This document shows positions 25,981-32,934 of a DNA stretch of 64,000 nucleotides, one piece after another. Source of the DNA: Streptomyces gilvus. Lineage in GTDB: Bacteria > Actinomycetota > Actinomycetes > Streptomycetales > Streptomycetaceae. The translations under genes were made by a program, and so were the position numbers. The stretch is taken from positions 1 to 64,000 of the forward strand of contig NZ_JAKWBE010000024.1 of NCBI RefSeq assembly GCF_022513565.1, read 5' to 3'. Positions within the stretch are counted from its first letter, which is position 1. Every line of letters starts with the position of its first letter. The notes under the pieces were generated by a model. The model was not told the DNA's origin and did not search any database. It worked only from the letters and a program-made list of their open reading frames with translations.

Positions 25981-25981
25981 C

Positions 25982-26935
25982 TCAGAAGCCCAGCCGACGC
26001 AACTGCTTCGGATCCCGCTGCCAGTCCTTCGCGACCTTGACGTGGAGGTCCAGGAACACCGGCGTACCGAGGAGGGCCTCGATCTGCTTGCGGGACTTGA
26101 TGCCGACCTCCTTCAGGCGCTTGCCCTTGGGGCCGATGATGATGCCCTTCTGGCTGGGGCGCTCGATGAACAGGTTGGCGTGGATGTCGAGGAGGGGCTT
26201 GTCGGCCGGACGGTCCTCGCGCGGAAGCATCTCCTCCACGACGACGGCGATGGAGTGCGGCAGCTCGTCGCGCACACCCTCCAGCGCCGCCTCCCGGATC
26301 AGCTCGGCGATCATGACCTGCTCGGGCTCGTCGGTGAGGTCGCCTTCCGGGTAGAGCGCAGGCCCCTCGGGCAGCAACGGCACGAGAAGGTCGGCCAGCA
26401 GGTTCACCTGCTTGTCCCCGACCGCCGACACCGGCACGATCTCCGCCCACTCGAAGCCCAGCTCCTTGCCCAGCTGGTCGATGGCGATCAGCTGCTCGGC
26501 GAGGGTCTTGGAGTCGACGAGGTCGGTCTTGGTGACGATCGCGATCTTGGGCGTCTTGCGGATTCCCGCCAGCTCCTTGGCGATGAACCGGTCACCGGGG
26601 CCGATCTTCTCGTTCGCCGGAAGACAGAAACCGATCACGTCCACCTCGGCCCACGTCGTGCGCACGACGTCGTTGAGCCGCTCCCCCAGCAGCGTGCGCG
26701 GCTTGTGCAGCCCCGGGGTGTCGACCAGGATGAGCTGGGCGTCCTCCCGGTGCACGATCCCCCGCACGGTGTGCCGCGTGGTCTGCGGCTGGTTCGCGGT
26801 GATCGCCACCTTCTGCCCGACCAGAGCGTTCGTGAGGGTGGACTTGCCCGCGTTGGGGCGCCCCACGAAGCAGGCGAAGCCGGCACGGTGGACGGTCTCG
26901 CCCGACTCTTCGGATGACTGGGTACGAACGCTCAT
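25982..26935 (-). CDS. era: GTPase Era
   Basis: This essential GTPase binds the 3' end of 16S rRNA and acts in 30S assembly. G1 is GRPNAGKST, G3 is DTPG, G4 is TKTD; the C-terminal KH domain (about residues 225-300) contains IIIGPKGKRLKEVG. The protein is 317 aa from ATG 26935, preferred because GGGAG is too close to the ATG at 26944. In many actinobacteria era directly follows the cdd-like gene of the phoH-ybeY operon; here about 5.2 kb separates them. It converges on the broken MFS remnant. Confidence 0.97.
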   Translation of the reverse strand: MSVRTQSSEESGETVHRAGFACFVGRPNAGKSTLTNALVGQKVAITANQPQTTRHTVRGIVHREDAQLILVDTPGLHKPRTLLGERLNDVVRTTWAEVDVIGFCLPANEKIGPGDRFIAKELAGIRKTPKIAIVTKTDLVDSKTLAEQLIAIDQLGKELGFEWAEIVPVSAVGDKQVNLLADLLVPLLPEGPALYPEGDLTDEPEQVMIAELIREAALEGVRDELPHSIAVVVEEMLPREDRPADKPLLDIHANLFIERPSQKGIIIGPKGKRLKEVGIKSRKQIEALLGTPVFLDLHVKVAKDWQRDPKQLRRLGF

Positions 26936-27001
26936 GCCGCCCATTCTCCCTGATCCCCGGACCCCCGCCGTACCGTGAGGATCCGGTAACCCCGCCGCAA
27001 C

Positions 27002-27039
27002 GAAACGTCACGGAAACACAGCCGTACGCAACCGGAAAC
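27002..27039 (+). promoter_or_regulatory. GlnR-like operator upstream of amtB
   Basis: GAAAC boxes lie at 27002, 27013 and 27035, and GTACG lies at 27024, all on an exact 11-bp period. This is the spacing of the Streptomyces GlnR operator (gTnAc-n6-GaAAc repeated), although the a-type boxes match poorly. It ends 47 bp before the amtB start, consistent with activation under nitrogen limitation. Confidence 0.6.
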
Positions 27040-27086
27040 GCGCGCCGGTGACCCTCTGACGAGCCCCCACCTCGATGGAGACGACC

Positions 27087-28397
27087 GTGACCCTCGCCGC
27101 CGCGCAGATCAACACGGGCGACACCGCCTGGCTGCTCGCCGCCACCGCCCTGGTCCTGCTGATGACCCCGGGCCTGGCCCTCTTCTACGGCGGCATGGTC
27201 CGCACGAAGAGCGTCCTCAACATGCTGATGATGAGCTTCGTGTCGATCGCCCTGGTCACCGTGGTCTGGCTGGCCGCCGGCTACTCGCTCGCCTTCGGCG
27301 ACGACATCGGCGGCGGACTCATCGGCGGACTGAAGCAGGCCGGCCTGGCGGGCCTGGGCCCCGACAGCGTGCACGGCACCGTCCCCACCGTCCTGTTCGC
27401 CACCTTCCAGCTCACCTTCGCGATCATCACGGCCGCCCTGATCAGCGGCGCCATCGCGGACCGGGCGAAGTTCTCGGCGTGGCTGGTCTTCGTGCCGGTC
27501 TGGACACTGCTCGTATACGTTCCGGTCGCGCACTGGGTCTGGGGCCCGGGCGGCTGGATCCTGGACCGCCTCGGCGCCCTGGACTTCGCGGGCGGTATGC
27601 CCGTCGAGATCACCTCCGGCGCCTCGGGTCTCGCCCTCGCGCTGGTCCTCGGCCCGCGGCTCGGGTTCAAGAAGGACGCGATGCGCCCGCACAACCTGCC
27701 GATGGTGATGCTGGGCGCGGGTCTGCTCTGGTTCGGCTGGTTCGGCTTCAACGCCGGCTCCGCGCTCGGCGCCAACGGCCTCGCGGCCGCCGCGTTCCTC
27801 AACACCCTCGCCGCCGGCTGCACCGGTCTGCTCGGCTGGCTCTTCGTCGAGCAGAAGCGGGACGGCCACCCGACGACCCTGGGCGCCGCGTCCGGCGCGG
27901 TCGCGGGCCTGGTCGCGATCACGCCGTCCTGCGGCACGGTCTCCCTGCTGGGCGCCCTGGTCGTCGGCCTCGCCGCCGGTGTCGTCTGCTCGTACGCGGT
28001 GAGCTGGAAGTTCCGGCTGAACTACGACGACTCGCTGGACGTCGTCGGCGTCCACCTGGTCGGCGGTGTGATCGGCACCCTGCTGATCGGCGTCTTCGCC
28101 GAGAAGGCGATGACCGGCGGAACCGAGGGCCTGCTGTACGGCGGCGGGCTCGCCCAGCTCGGCAAGCAGGCCGTCGGGGTGGTGGTCGTCGCCGCGTACG
28201 CCTTCGCGGTGACCTACGGCATCGGCAAGCTGCTCGACAAGGCCATGGGCTTCAGGGCGGCCGAGGAGCACGAGCACACCGGCCTGGACCTTACGGTGCA
28301 CGCCGAGACCGCATACGATCACGGCGTCCTGGGCCACGGCGCCCCGGTCAGCTCGTCCGTCGTCCCCTCCGCCCGGAAGGCCGAGAGCCAGGCATGA
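27087..28397 (+). CDS. amtB: Ammonium transporter AmtB
   Basis: This is a channel for ammonium uptake, about 436 aa, with about eleven hydrophobic segments. Signatures include MTPGLALFYGGMVRTKSVLNM near the N-terminus in parts, and FGWFGFNAGSA in the middle with the ammonium-family signature. The GTG at 27087 is preferred because GGAG lies 6 bp upstream; the ATG at 27075 would add four residues. The final TGA overlaps the glnB ATG (ATGA), so the pair is translationally coupled. glnD, often the third gene of this operon, is absent here, which suggests a second amt-PII pair. Confidence 0.94.
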   Translation: MTLAAAQINTGDTAWLLAATALVLLMTPGLALFYGGMVRTKSVLNMLMMSFVSIALVTVVWLAAGYSLAFGDDIGGGLIGGLKQAGLAGLGPDSVHGTVPTVLFATFQLTFAIITAALISGAIADRAKFSAWLVFVPVWTLLVYVPVAHWVWGPGGWILDRLGALDFAGGMPVEITSGASGLALALVLGPRLGFKKDAMRPHNLPMVMLGAGLLWFGWFGFNAGSALGANGLAAAAFLNTLAAGCTGLLGWLFVEQKRDGHPTTLGAASGAVAGLVAITPSCGTVSLLGALVVGLAAGVVCSYAVSWKFRLNYDDSLDVVGVHLVGGVIGTLLIGVFAEKAMTGGTEGLLYGGGLAQLGKQAVGVVVVAAYAFAVTYGIGKLLDKAMGFRAAEEHEHTGLDLTVHAETAYDHGVLGHGAPVSSSVVPSARKAESQA

Positions 28398-28732
28398 AGC
28401 TCATCACCGCGATCGTCAAGCCCTACCGCCTCGACGAGGTGAAGACGGCCCTGCAGGAGATCGGCGTGCACGGCCTGACCGTGACCGAGGCCAGCGGCTA
28501 CGGCCGCCAGCGCGGCCACACCGAGGTGTACCGCGGCGCCGAGTACCAGGTCGACCTGGTGCCCAAGGTCCGTATCGAGGTCGTCGTCGACGACGCCGAC
28601 GCGGACGCCGTCATCGACGCGGTCGTCAAGGCCGCGCAGACGGGCAAGATCGGCGACGGCAAGGTGTGGGCGCTGCCGGTCGAGACGGTCGTCCGGGTCC
28701 GGACGGGAGAGCGCGGCCCGGACGCGCTCTGA
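28394..28732 (+). CDS. glnB: PII nitrogen regulatory protein (GlnB/GlnK type)
   Basis: The 112-aa trimeric signal protein senses ATP/ADP and 2-oxoglutarate and plugs AmtB. The T-loop (about residues 37-55) contains YGRQRGHTEVYRGAEY with the modifiable Tyr51, and the B-loop reads KIGDGKVW. The C-terminal signature VRVRTGERGPDAL is typical. Its ATG overlaps the amtB stop. Without glnD nearby, modification would depend on an enzyme encoded elsewhere. Confidence 0.95.
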   Translation: MKLITAIVKPYRLDEVKTALQEIGVHGLTVTEASGYGRQRGHTEVYRGAEYQVDLVPKVRIEVVVDDADADAVIDAVVKAAQTGKIGDGKVWALPVETVVRVRTGERGPDAL

Positions 28733-28918
28733 GACACCGCCGGAGACACCGTCGGCCATGAGCGCCGGGCGGTCTACGGGGCACACCCCGCGCCCCTGAC
28801 GGAAGCCCGCCGAGGAGTCCCGCCCGACCTGAACGGGGCGGCTCCCGGCCAGGCGCCACGGCTCCCGTCGACGGGCCCGGCGCCCGTACGGAATGCGCCA
28901 GGCTCTCCGTCGCGGAGC

Positions 28919-29929
28919 TCATCTCCTCGACGGATGCCGCTCCCGCTCGGCCTCGCGCGTCGCGGCCGGGGATCGCGCGGGGCGTGCCGGACCCTGACCG
29001 ACCACGCGGGTCCGGCGCGTCCTGACGAACAGCACCCCGCCCACGGCCAGGACCGCCAGCAACACCGCCGTCGCGATCCACGGCACCGCGAAGAAGGACG
29101 CGCTCGCCGACTCCCGGGTGTCCTGCGCGCTCGCCGTCAACGTGATGTCGCCCCAGTCGAGTTGGGGCGCTCCGCGCCACGGCTCCGTGAGGTGCACGCG
29201 CTGGCCCGGCAGGAGTTCGGAGGGGATGCGGGACAGGTCGCGGGAGAGCAGGGTGCGGCCGAACAGGCCCTTCGCGCGCAGCTCCACCTTGGGGTCGAGC
29301 GTGACGTTGCCGGTGTTGTGCAGGGTGTAGGAGATCGTCGACGTGCTGGTCCCGAAGCCGGGGACGAGCGGCTGGCTGTGGCCGATGTGGACGTTCTCCA
29401 CGGAGATCGCGGGCACGGTGGGTCCGCCGACGCGCAGGTAGACACGGGCGGCGACCGCGCGCTGCACACCGAGCGCGAGCGGCCCGCTGCCCTTGTCGAT
29501 CCGCTCGTCCAACGCGACCAACGCGCCCGGATGGTCGCCCGGTTCCGCCCCCTCGGGCACCCGCAGCGTGAACGGCACGGTGACTTCGCCGTGCGCGGGG
29601 ACGGTGATCCGGGACCTTGCGGGCCTGGCCCAGGCCCCGACGCCCCGCTGCTTCTCGTGGACCGTCCGCACCGCGAATCCGCCGTCCCGGGCGGTGTTGT
29701 AGGCGTCGGCGGCGTAGAGGCGGAAGGTCAGCGGCGCTGCGGTCTTGTTGGCGACGACGACCTTGTCCGAGAGGGAGGTGCCGGGGTCCGCGGAGAGATA
29801 GAAGTACGGGCGCGCGGCGATCTTCGAGGAGACGGGGTAGACGGACCAGCTGCCGTTGTCGGCGGCGTGCGCGGGCGTGGCCAGAGCGGCGAGGAACAGG
29901 CCGAGAAGGAGGACGGAGAGCTTTCTCAT
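28919..29929 (-). CDS. DUF916-type cell-surface protein with C-terminal membrane anchor
   Basis: The 336-aa protein has a Sec signal peptide (MRKLSVLLLGLFLAALATPAHA). A DUF916-like beta-sandwich (about residues 25-150; SVYPVSSKIAARPYFYLSADPG, TVPAHGEVTVPFTLRVPEGAEPGDHPGAL in parts) follows, then a second Ig-like domain with NTGNVTLDPKVEL. It ends in a transmembrane helix (about residues 280-300) and an Arg-rich cytoplasmic tail. In Firmicutes, DUF916 proteins bind peptidoglycan and partner WxL proteins. Here the adjacent upstream gene has a WxL-like C-terminus, so a surface complex is inferred. A 10-bp tandem repeat lies just upstream of the ATG. Confidence 0.83.
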   Translation of the reverse strand: MRKLSVLLLGLFLAALATPAHAADNGSWSVYPVSSKIAARPYFYLSADPGTSLSDKVVVANKTAAPLTFRLYAADAYNTARDGGFAVRTVHEKQRGVGAWARPARSRITVPAHGEVTVPFTLRVPEGAEPGDHPGALVALDERIDKGSGPLALGVQRAVAARVYLRVGGPTVPAISVENVHIGHSQPLVPGFGTSTSTISYTLHNTGNVTLDPKVELRAKGLFGRTLLSRDLSRIPSELLPGQRVHLTEPWRGAPQLDWGDITLTASAQDTRESASASFFAVPWIATAVLLAVLAVGGVLFVRTRRTRVVGQGPARPARSPAATREAERERHPSRR

Positions 29930-29944
29930 GGGTGCGGACCCCCA

Positions 29945-29984
29945 CGGACTTCGACGGACTTCGACGGACTTCGACGGACTTCGA
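29945..29984. repeat. Four perfect 10-bp tandem repeats before the DUF916 gene
   Basis: The unit CGGACTTCGA is repeated four times without error, ending 16 bp upstream of the DUF916 ATG (29929, minus strand). It occupies the 5' leader of that gene within the 94-bp gap to the WxL-like gene. A repeat of this kind can change copy number by slippage. Confidence 0.85.
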
Positions 29985-30023
29985 GGGTAGGAACGGGACG
30001 GGCGGGTGCGGACGCCCGTACGG

Positions 30024-31340
30024 TCAGCTGAGCGTCAGGGTCAGGACCCCGGCGTACGACCCGGGAGGCGTGAACGCCGGTACGTCCAGGGAGAGCTGGG
30101 CGTCCGCGGTGAACTCGCCGCCGGTCAGCGTGCCGTTGGGGGTGGACGCCAGGGTCGCGCCCGAACCGCCCACCGTGCCCGCCGAACCCGCCTGACAGGT
30201 GCTGGGGCTGCCCGCCTCGGTGGCGCAGGCGGGGGTCCAGCTCAGCTTCCCGGCGTCGATCTTGGCGCCGGGTCCGGTGAAGTCGGTGACCTTGCCGGTG
30301 AGCGACCAGCCGGCCGGACCGCCGCGGAAGTCCTTGACGGTGACGGTCTGCAGCTTGCCCGTGGAGGCCCCGCCCGTGCCGAAGTCCACCGCCGACAGCA
30401 CGACGGAGTCCCCGGCCTGGGACATCGACAGCGTGCCCGCCTTCACGGTGGTCGTCAGCTTCTGACTTCCCGCCGGGATCGGCGTGTTGTCGACGACCGT
30501 GTAAGTGGCGGGACCGGCGCCCAGGGCGTCGCTGTACGCGCTGCCCTCGTACGCCACGATCCCGGTCGTCGTCTTGTCGTTGACGACGAGGGAGCCGCTG
30601 ATCTTGCCGCTCGCGTCGGCGGTGACGGTGGCCTTGTCCGCGGTCTGGGTGGATCCGGACCGCCCGGCCAGGGTCACGGTGGCGCCGGCGGTGAAGCCGC
30701 TGCCGGTGACGCCGACACTGTCACCGGGGTTGCCGGTGGCCTTGTCGAGGGTGATGGCACGGGAGTTGACCGGGGTGGAGTCCGTCGCCGTGACGGTCTC
30801 GGAGACCGGGGCGGGCGGGTTGGTCACCGTGCACGGGGTGTCCAGCTCCAGGATGTAGCTGGTGTGGATGTTGTAGTCGCCGGGCGAGAGCTTGATCGCT
30901 CCCGGCGCGGTGACCTTGAAGGTGCCGGTCATGGAGAACGACGGGAAGGCGCCGTTGCCGGGCACCGGGTCGTTCTTCTTGGGACCGGCGACCGTGACGT
31001 CCCCGGTCTGCGCACCGGTGAGGGTGACCTTGCCGGTGGGCGTCATGATGTCGGCCGGCAGCGCGATCGCGGTGGGGTTGCTGGCGGCGGGCTTGACCAC
31101 CGTGTAGGTCACGGTGACGGTGTCGCCGACCTTCGGCGCGGTGTTGTCCACCGAGATGCTCGCCGTGGTGGTGCCGTCGATCGGCGGGATGCCGGCGACG
31201 GCGGGCGGGATGCAGTGCGTGGGGAAGTCCACGTTGGTGGCGGCGCCGGCCGGACAGGCCAGGGCACCGCCCGCGGTGACCGCGAGCGCGGCCGCCCCGA
31301 GCAGCGACGCCACACGGCGTCTTCGGTTCTGCGAACCCAT
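30024..31340 (-). CDS. Secreted multi-domain beta-sandwich protein with WxL-like C-terminus
   Basis: The 438-aa protein has a Sec signal peptide (RRRRVASLLGAAALAVTAGGALACPAGA). An N-terminal beta domain, a central IPT/TIG-like domain (GNPGDSVGVTGSGFTAGATV, about residues 205-290), and a C-terminal domain that closes with the pattern PAFTPPGSYAGVLTLTLS follow. That ending, together with WSLTGKVTDF, is what WxL surface domains look like. Cys residues occur as probable disulfide pairs. It is encoded 94 bp upstream of the DUF916 gene on the same strand. Probably a secreted, wall-associated protein. The WxL link is a structural inference, not a database hit. Confidence 0.75.
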   Translation of the reverse strand: MGSQNRRRRVASLLGAAALAVTAGGALACPAGAATNVDFPTHCIPPAVAGIPPIDGTTTASISVDNTAPKVGDTVTVTYTVVKPAASNPTAIALPADIMTPTGKVTLTGAQTGDVTVAGPKKNDPVPGNGAFPSFSMTGTFKVTAPGAIKLSPGDYNIHTSYILELDTPCTVTNPPAPVSETVTATDSTPVNSRAITLDKATGNPGDSVGVTGSGFTAGATVTLAGRSGSTQTADKATVTADASGKISGSLVVNDKTTTGIVAYEGSAYSDALGAGPATYTVVDNTPIPAGSQKLTTTVKAGTLSMSQAGDSVVLSAVDFGTGGASTGKLQTVTVKDFRGGPAGWSLTGKVTDFTGPGAKIDAGKLSWTPACATEAGSPSTCQAGSAGTVGGSGATLASTPNGTLTGGEFTADAQLSLDVPAFTPPGSYAGVLTLTLS

Positions 31341-31420
31341 GGGTGTGCCCCCTCTTCTTCTGTGCTCGCTGGGGGCATTGATGTGGGGATCGCGTGAGAA
31401 GTCAATGGAGACGCCGAAAT

Positions 31421-31474
31421 GAACTGATGGACCGTCAGTTCCTGTGGGTGTGCCAGGAACTGACGATCCGTCGG
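31421..31474. promoter_or_regulatory. Palindromic GAACTGACGG-type elements upstream of the WxL-like gene
   Basis: GAACTGATGG/ACCGTCAGTTC (31421-31441) is a 21-bp near-perfect palindrome, 80 bp upstream of the WxL-like start. A related element, GGAACTGACGATCCGTCGG, lies at 31456-31474. The same core recurs at 32085-32104 upstream of the next gene, so these are candidate shared operator sites. Confidence 0.6.
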
Positions 31475-31492
31475 CTGTACTGCCGGGCTCGG

Positions 31493-31969
31493 TCAGTCGA
31501 ACACGAACGGCCCGGGCGACTGCGGTCCGGTCGCCGTGCAGGTGACGGTGACACCGAAGACGACCAGCTGCAGCGAGCCGCCGTAGGCCTCCAGGCTGTC
31601 ACCCGAGGCGACGGTACCGTCGAGGGGGCCGACGGTGACGGGGTCACCGGCCGCGAGCGCGGGGTTCTTGGTCCCGCTGAACGTGCTGGTGACGCCGGTG
31701 GTGTTGTTCACCAGGGTGAGCGTCGAGGAGATCGAGTCCTGCGACAGGGCGATCGGGGCGGTGACGGCCGAGGTGACGGTGATGGTGGCCGCCGTGCCGT
31801 CCTGGGTGGCGGTGAGCGTGGCCTCGCCGCTGCCGAAGGCGCCGCAGTCCGCGCTGATCGTCGCGGTCTGCGGGGTGACGGCGAGGGCGCTGGGCGCGAA
31901 CGCCAGCGAGGCGGCCGCGAGGGCCCCCGCCGCCATGGCCGCACCTGCTCCTATGCGTTTGCCTCTCAT
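31493..31969 (-). CDS. Small secreted beta-rich protein of the WxL-like cassette
   Basis: The 158-aa protein starts at ATG 31969 (MRGKRIGAGAAMAAGALAAA) after an AAGGGAG site, with a Sec signal peptide ending in PSALA. The mature part is Thr/Ser/Val-rich, contains two Cys (DCGAF ... VTCTATG) and predicted beta strands only. I recognise no family. Its promoter carries the same palindromic element as the WxL-like gene, and it may be a third surface component. Longer upstream codons to 32116 are rejected because they read through the promoter region. Confidence 0.75.
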   Translation of the reverse strand: MRGKRIGAGAAMAAGALAAASLAFAPSALAVTPQTATISADCGAFGSGEATLTATQDGTAATITVTSAVTAPIALSQDSISSTLTLVNNTTGVTSTFSGTKNPALAAGDPVTVGPLDGTVASGDSLEAYGGSLQLVVFGVTVTCTATGPQSPGPFVFD

Positions 31970-32084
31970 GGGAATCCGGCTCCCTTCCCGTGTCTGGGAA
32001 AGCCATGTGGGGATGGATGGGAGAGGTCCGGACGGGCCGTCGGCAGGCGCGGTGCGGGGCGCCAAGTGGGGGGTGGGGTAAGGA

Positions 32085-32104
32085 ATCTGACGGTCCGTCG
32101 GAAC
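32085..32104. promoter_or_regulatory. CTGACGGTCCGTCGG palindrome, third copy
   Basis: ATCTGACGGTCCGTCGGAAC lies 116 bp upstream of the small secreted-protein start at 31969. It shares the core CTGACGnTCCGTC with the elements at 31421-31474. Confidence 0.6.
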
Positions 32105-32189
32105 TACGGATTCCATTGATGCCCGAGAGACACGGAAGCGGCAAGGACGATTTCCGGCCGACTCCGACCCACTGTGAAAACGGCGGTTT

Positions 32190-32543
32190 TCAGCCTGCCG
32201 TGACCCTGCCGCGCACCGTCCCGTCGGGCCCGGCGAGCAGCACCGGCGTCCCCGCCCCGCCCAGATCCCGTACGGCCGCCAGGTCCTGCTCGGGCACGGA
32301 GTCGGCCTCGGTCACCACGGCCGCCGCCTCCAGGGACTTCGCACCCGAGGCCACCGCCATCGCCACCGCCGTGCGCAGCGCGCTCAGCTCCAGCGAGGCG
32401 AGCGCGACGGTCCCGGCGACATACGTCCGCCCGGTCTCGTCCCGTACGGCCGCCCCCTCGGGCACACCGTTGCGCGCCCGTGCGGAACGGGCCAGGGTGA
32501 CGATCTTGCGGTCCTCGGGGTCAAGCGCGCTGCTGTCGGTCAT
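32190..32543 (-). CDS. Cytidine-deaminase-fold protein lacking zinc ligands
   Basis: The 117-aa protein aligns by position and size with the cdd-like gene that follows the phoH-ybeY operon in actinobacteria. However, the zinc and catalytic motifs (C/H-A-E and PCxxC) are absent: the first site reads ALASLELSALRTAV and the second reads SVPEQDLAAVRDLG. It is therefore probably a non-catalytic homologue that may keep a structural or nucleotide-sensing role. ATG at 32543 is 31 bp after the MmcQ-like gene, on the same strand, and probably in the same operon. Confidence 0.75.
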   Translation of the reverse strand: MTDSSALDPEDRKIVTLARSARARNGVPEGAAVRDETGRTYVAGTVALASLELSALRTAVAMAVASGAKSLEAAAVVTEADSVPEQDLAAVRDLGGAGTPVLLAGPDGTVRGRVTAG

Positions 32544-32574
32544 GAGCCGAGCATAACCACCGCCGCCGCGCAGC

Positions 32575-32934
32575 TCAGGGGCGGTCGAGGCGGAGCCGCT
32601 CGGCACGCGGCAGACCGGCCACGACCAGGTCGTAGGAGTCCTCGACCAACTCCCGCACCAGGCTGTCGGGCAGGTCGCCGTCGACCGTGACCGTGTTCCA
32701 GTGCCGCTTGTTCATGTGGTAGCCGGGGATGATCAGGCCCGGGTGGTCGGTGCGCAGCCGGATCGCGTCCTCCGGGTCGCACTTGAGGTTCACCGTCAGT
32801 GGCCGGTTGTCGAGCCAGCTGAGCGCGAACATCTTGCCCAGGACCTTGAAGACGGAGATCTCCGGCGAGAAGGGGAAGTCCTCCACGGCCGCGTTGAAGG
32901 ACAGACAGAAGCCGCGCAGTTCCTCGGGGGTCAT
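32575..32934 (-). CDS. MmcQ/YjbR family protein
   Basis: The 119-aa protein has the MmcQ/YjbR fold signature: LSFNAAVEDFPFSPEI, VFKVLGKMFALSWLD and the C-terminal HMNKRHWNTVTVDG. Members have a CyaY-like fold and are sometimes called DNA-binding, without good functional proof. Its ATG overlaps the TGA of the CorC-like gene by 4 bp (ATGA), showing translational coupling within the phoH operon. Confidence 0.9.
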   Translation of the reverse strand: MTPEELRGFCLSFNAAVEDFPFSPEISVFKVLGKMFALSWLDNRPLTVNLKCDPEDAIRLRTDHPGLIIPGYHMNKRHWNTVTVDGDLPDSLVRELVEDSYDLVVAGLPRAERLRLDRP

